Under the pieces are notes generated by a model, which was not told where the DNA came from, searched no databases, and worked only from the letters and a program-made list of their open reading frames with translations. From Woodsholea maritima DSM 17123 (GTDB taxonomy: Bacteria > Pseudomonadota > Alphaproteobacteria > Caulobacterales > Maricaulaceae): a stretch of 64,000 nucleotides of DNA. Below, piece after piece: positions 61,562 through 64,000 of this stretch. The position numbers were made by a program, and so were the translations under genes. Every line of letters starts with the position of its first letter. Position 1 is the first letter of the stretch. The stretch spans positions 124,001-188,000 of the forward strand of contig NZ_KB908059.1 of the NCBI RefSeq assembly GCF_000382325.1, written 5' to 3'.

Positions 61562-64000
61562 GTGAACGAGATTGAGCGCATTGCGCGCGCCGAGGGCCGC
61601 TTAACGGTCTGCGGTGCTCCTGAAGGCTATGATGCCCTGATTTTCTGTGATGGCGCGCGCCTGCGCGGTGGGATCAGCTGTTTTATCGCCCGTGATGAAG
61701 CGCGCGCGCAAGCCTTTGGTGAGGCGTGCCAGTTTTTTGCCCCGGACCTGGCGCAATTGCGCTTACCCGCCTGGGATTGTCTGCCCTATGATCGCGTCTC
61801 GCCCAGCCCGCGCACCGCGGCGCGCCGGGCCGGGGGGCTCTATCAGCTCGCCAATCGTGACGCCAGTTCCAAAACTCCGCTGATTGTGATCACGACGATC
61901 AATTCGGCCTTGCAAAAATGTGCCCCGCGTAAGGTGTTGGGCGCCGCCGGTTTGACCGCTAAGGCGGGCGCGGTGCTGGATCTGGAGGATCTCAAAGCCT
62001 ATCTCAGCGTCAATGGCTATGCGCGCGCTTCGATGGTGACGGAGCGCGGGGATTACGCCATTCGCGGCGGCGTGGTCGATATTTTCCCGGCTGATGCGAG
62101 CGAGCCCATTCGCCTGGATTTTTTCGGTGATACGCTGGAAACTGTGCGCGCCTTTGATCCTGAAACCCAACGCACGACGCGTCAATTGCGCGAAGCGATG
62201 TTTACCCCGGTCAGTGAGGTCTTCCTCAACGAAGGCGCGATTTCGCGCTTTCGCAGTGGGTTTTTGAAGAATTTCGGCGGCGGCGTTTCCGGCGATCCGG
62301 TCTATGATAGCGTCAGTGCCGGCGCACGCGCCGTGGGCGTGGAACATTGGTTGCCGCTCTTTCATGAGCATCTTGATACGCTGTTTGATTATCTGGGCGA
62401 TGAGGCCTTGATCGGGCTGGATCACCAGCTCGACGAAGCGCGCCAGGACCGCCAGGATCAGGTCCGCGATTACTACCAGGCGCGCCAGGATGCTGCGCAG
62501 CATTCGGGTAAGGGTGCCATGTCGGCCCCGGCCTATCGCGCCTTGCCTGTGGATGCACTTTACCTCAGCGATGACGACTGGGCCTTCGTGTTTGAAACAG
62601 TGGATCAGCGCTTGTTCACGCCTTTCCAGCAGCCCGGTCTCGGCGTGGTGGATATGGCTGGTAAGCAGGGCCGCACCTTTGCCGCCGAACGCACGGCTGA
62701 TCAGAATGTGTTTGAGGCGACGCGCGATCATATCGGTGAGGTGCGCAAGGCCGGAAAACGCGTCGTGCTGGCGTCCTTCAGTGAGGGTAGCTCAGAGCGT
62801 TTGGGCGGGGTGTTGGGTGAGCATGGCCTCAAACCGATCCTCCCTCTGGCCGATTGGAGCGAGATTTCCAAACACAAAGCCAAAAGCGTGCTACGCGCTG
62901 TTCTACCCTTGGAGCGCGGCTTTGAAACCGACAGCCTCGCCATCCTGTCCGAGCAGGATATTTTGGGGGATCGTTTGGCGCGCACCCGCAAAAAGCGCAA
63001 ATCCTCAGACTTCATTTCTGAAGCTGGATCGCTTTCGCCGGGTGATCTGGTGGTGCACACCGATCATGGTCTGGGCCGCTATCTGGGTCTACGCACCCTG
63101 GCCGTCCAGGATGCGCCCCATGACTGTCTGGAATTGGAATATGCCGGGGATGCCAAGCTCTTTCTACCGGTTGAGAATATTGAGCTATTGTCGCGCTACG
63201 GCTCGGACAATGAAAACGCTCAGCTTGATCGCTTAGGCGGGGCCGCCTGGCAGGCGCGTAAAGCCAAAGCCAAGAAGCGCCTGCGCGATATGGCCGATCA
63301 GCTGATCAAAATTGCTGCAGCCCGCAATGCCAAAACCGCCGATATTATTGAGCCCCCTTCAGGGCTGTATGATGAGTTCTGCGCACGCTTTCCCTATGCC
63401 GAAACCGATGATCAGTTGAACGCCATCGAAGATGTCTTCGGTGACTTCGCCAAAGGTCGCCCGATGGATCGTCTGATTTGCGGCGATGTTGGCTTTGGCA
63501 AGACCGAAGTGGCCTTGCGCGCCGCCTTTGTGATGGCGATGTCAGGGCGTCAGGTGGCCTTGGTGGCCCCCACAACCCTTTTGAGCCGTCAGCATTTCAA
63601 AACCTTCTCCGAACGCTTCCGCGGCTGGCCCTTAAAAGTGCGCCAGCTGTCCCGAATGGTCACCACCAAGGAGGCCAATGCCACGCGCAAGGAAGTCGCC
63701 GAAGGCCAATGTGATATTCTGATCGGCACCCATGCGGTTTTATCCAAGCAGGTTGGCTTTAAAGATCTGGGTCTTCTTATCATTGATGAAGAACAGCATT
63801 TCGGCGTGAAGCATAAAGAGCGCCTGAAAGAAATGCGTGCGGATATTCATGTGCTGACCCTGACGGCGACGCCGATCCCACGCACCCTACAACTTTCCAT
63901 GTCCGGTATTCGCGATCTGTCTATCATCGCAACCCCGCCGGTTGATCGCCTGGCCGTGCGCACCTATGTCAGCCCCTTTGATCCGGTGACCGTGCGTGAA
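61562..64000 (+). CDS. mfd: Transcription-repair coupling factor Mfd, C-terminus off the window
   Basis: Superfamily 2 translocase that removes RNA polymerase stalled at lesions and recruits UvrA. The visible 813 codons start with GTG 61562 behind a weak ATACGGG and cover the UvrB-homology part, the RNA-polymerase interaction domain (GDLVVHTDHGLGRYLGLRTL), and most of translocase domain 1: FEDVFGDFAKGRPMDRLICG-like, Walker A GDVGFGKTEVALRAA, motif II DEEQHFGVKHKERLK, and TATPIPRTLQLSMSGIRDLS. A full-length Mfd has about 1150 residues, so some 340 are missing. Follows sdhE in the same direction. Confidence 0.96.
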   Translation, partial: MNEIERIARAEGRLTVCGAPEGYDALIFCDGARLRGGISCFIARDEARAQAFGEACQFFAPDLAQLRLPAWDCLPYDRVSPSPRTAARRAGGLYQLANRDASSKTPLIVITTINSALQKCAPRKVLGAAGLTAKAGAVLDLEDLKAYLSVNGYARASMVTERGDYAIRGGVVDIFPADASEPIRLDFFGDTLETVRAFDPETQRTTRQLREAMFTPVSEVFLNEGAISRFRSGFLKNFGGGVSGDPVYDSVSAGARAVGVEHWLPLFHEHLDTLFDYLGDEALIGLDHQLDEARQDRQDQVRDYYQARQDAAQHSGKGAMSAPAYRALPVDALYLSDDDWAFVFETVDQRLFTPFQQPGLGVVDMAGKQGRTFAAERTADQNVFEATRDHIGEVRKAGKRVVLASFSEGSSERLGGVLGEHGLKPILPLADWSEISKHKAKSVLRAVLPLERGFETDSLAILSEQDILGDRLARTRKKRKSSDFISEAGSLSPGDLVVHTDHGLGRYLGLRTLAVQDAPHDCLELEYAGDAKLFLPVENIELLSRYGSDNENAQLDRLGGAAWQARKAKAKKRLRDMADQLIKIAAARNAKTADIIEPPSGLYDEFCARFPYAETDDQLNAIEDVFGDFAKGRPMDRLICGDVGFGKTEVALRAAFVMAMSGRQVALVAPTTLLSRQHFKTFSERFRGWPLKVRQLSRMVTTKEANATRKEVAEGQCDILIGTHAVLSKQVGFKDLGLLIIDEEQHFGVKHKERLKEMRADIHVLTLTATPIPRTLQLSMSGIRDLSIIATPPVDRLAVRTYVSPFDPVTVRE

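Noticed and set aside
61763-63236. Long open frames in other phases inside mfd (reverse 61763-62731, forward 62490-63236)
   Set aside because: mfd reads continuously and carries all family motifs; the alternatives have none.

Overview
The window looks like a stretch of the core chromosome of an alphaproteobacterium, most like the Caulobacterales/Hyphomonadales/Maricaulales branch. Support: 5-aminolevulinate synthase (C4 haem pathway), a CBP3-type cytochrome bc1 chaperone, an NDUFS4-like complex I subunit, CtaA, a MucR/Ros regulator, a class I PHA synthase, a K+-independent H+-pyrophosphatase, an alphaproteobacterial GTTC-N7-GTTC SOS box, and the order bamE / CBP3 chaperone / plsX / fabH / ihfA / merR. 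Base composition and codon use look even throughout. I see no insertion sequence, prophage or CRISPR array. Family placement is from memory of gene families and gene order, not from a search.

Layout. 1-5500: SLC13 transporter (cut by the window edge), motB, then a forward group (flavin reductase, beta-hydroxyacid dehydrogenase, DUF389 and TRIC-type membrane proteins). 5.5-11.3 kb: hemB, a valine-degradation trio (acyl-CoA dehydrogenase, 3-hydroxyisobutyryl-CoA hydrolase, mmsB), hemA and a small partner. 11.3-18.7 kb: mucR, glyA, then nrdR-ribD(reductase only)-ribE-ribBX-ribH-nusB-thiL. 18.7-25.5 kb: hppA with a newly noticed leader ORF, bamE, bc1 chaperone, plsX-fabH, ihfA, merR, tRNA-Pro. 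25.7-35.5 kb: VOC protein, PqiA-like protein, ctaA, a PhoX/propeller-lipoprotein pair, rplM-rpsI, a divergent LysR/methyltransferase pair, phaC, a small lipoprotein. 35.5-44.5 kb: glpX-recJ, two identical tRNA-Glu genes, an EAL protein, ppa, DUF192, umuDC, tRNA-Pro, complex I subunit, tRNA-Arg. 44.5-59 kb: an MCP-PilZ chemoreceptor with a downstream outer-membrane protein, an acyltransferase, metC-like and cysK genes around an orphan amino-acid binding protein, phrB, kdsA-hldE, a DUF3089 protein and a DUF502 protein. 59-64 kb: recG, sdhE, mfd (cut by the window edge).

How the genes work together. Riboflavin synthesis is nearly complete in one operon, but the RibD deaminase half and a working GTP cyclohydrolase II domain are both missing and must be encoded elsewhere. 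hemA, hemB and ctaA supply haem; CBP3, NDUFS4-like and SdhE proteins support the respiratory chain. kdsA and hldE make LPS inner-core sugars. umuDC, recG, recJ, mfd and phrB form a DNA-repair content.

Most notable observations: (1) a UmuD homologue under a perfect SOS box that has lost both catalytic residues (Ser to Ala, Lys to Arg) beside an intact UmuC; (2) a 27-codon leader ORF with a strong Shine-Dalgarno that overlaps the hppA start as ATGA; (3) a chemoreceptor fused to a c-di-GMP-binding PilZ domain, with an unknown outer-membrane protein 12 bases behind; (4) a DUF3089 hydrolase without its nucleophile; (5) a PhoX phosphatase whose gene overlaps a phytase-like propeller lipoprotein by 109 bases. 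I did not find a clear, wholly new multi-gene system.
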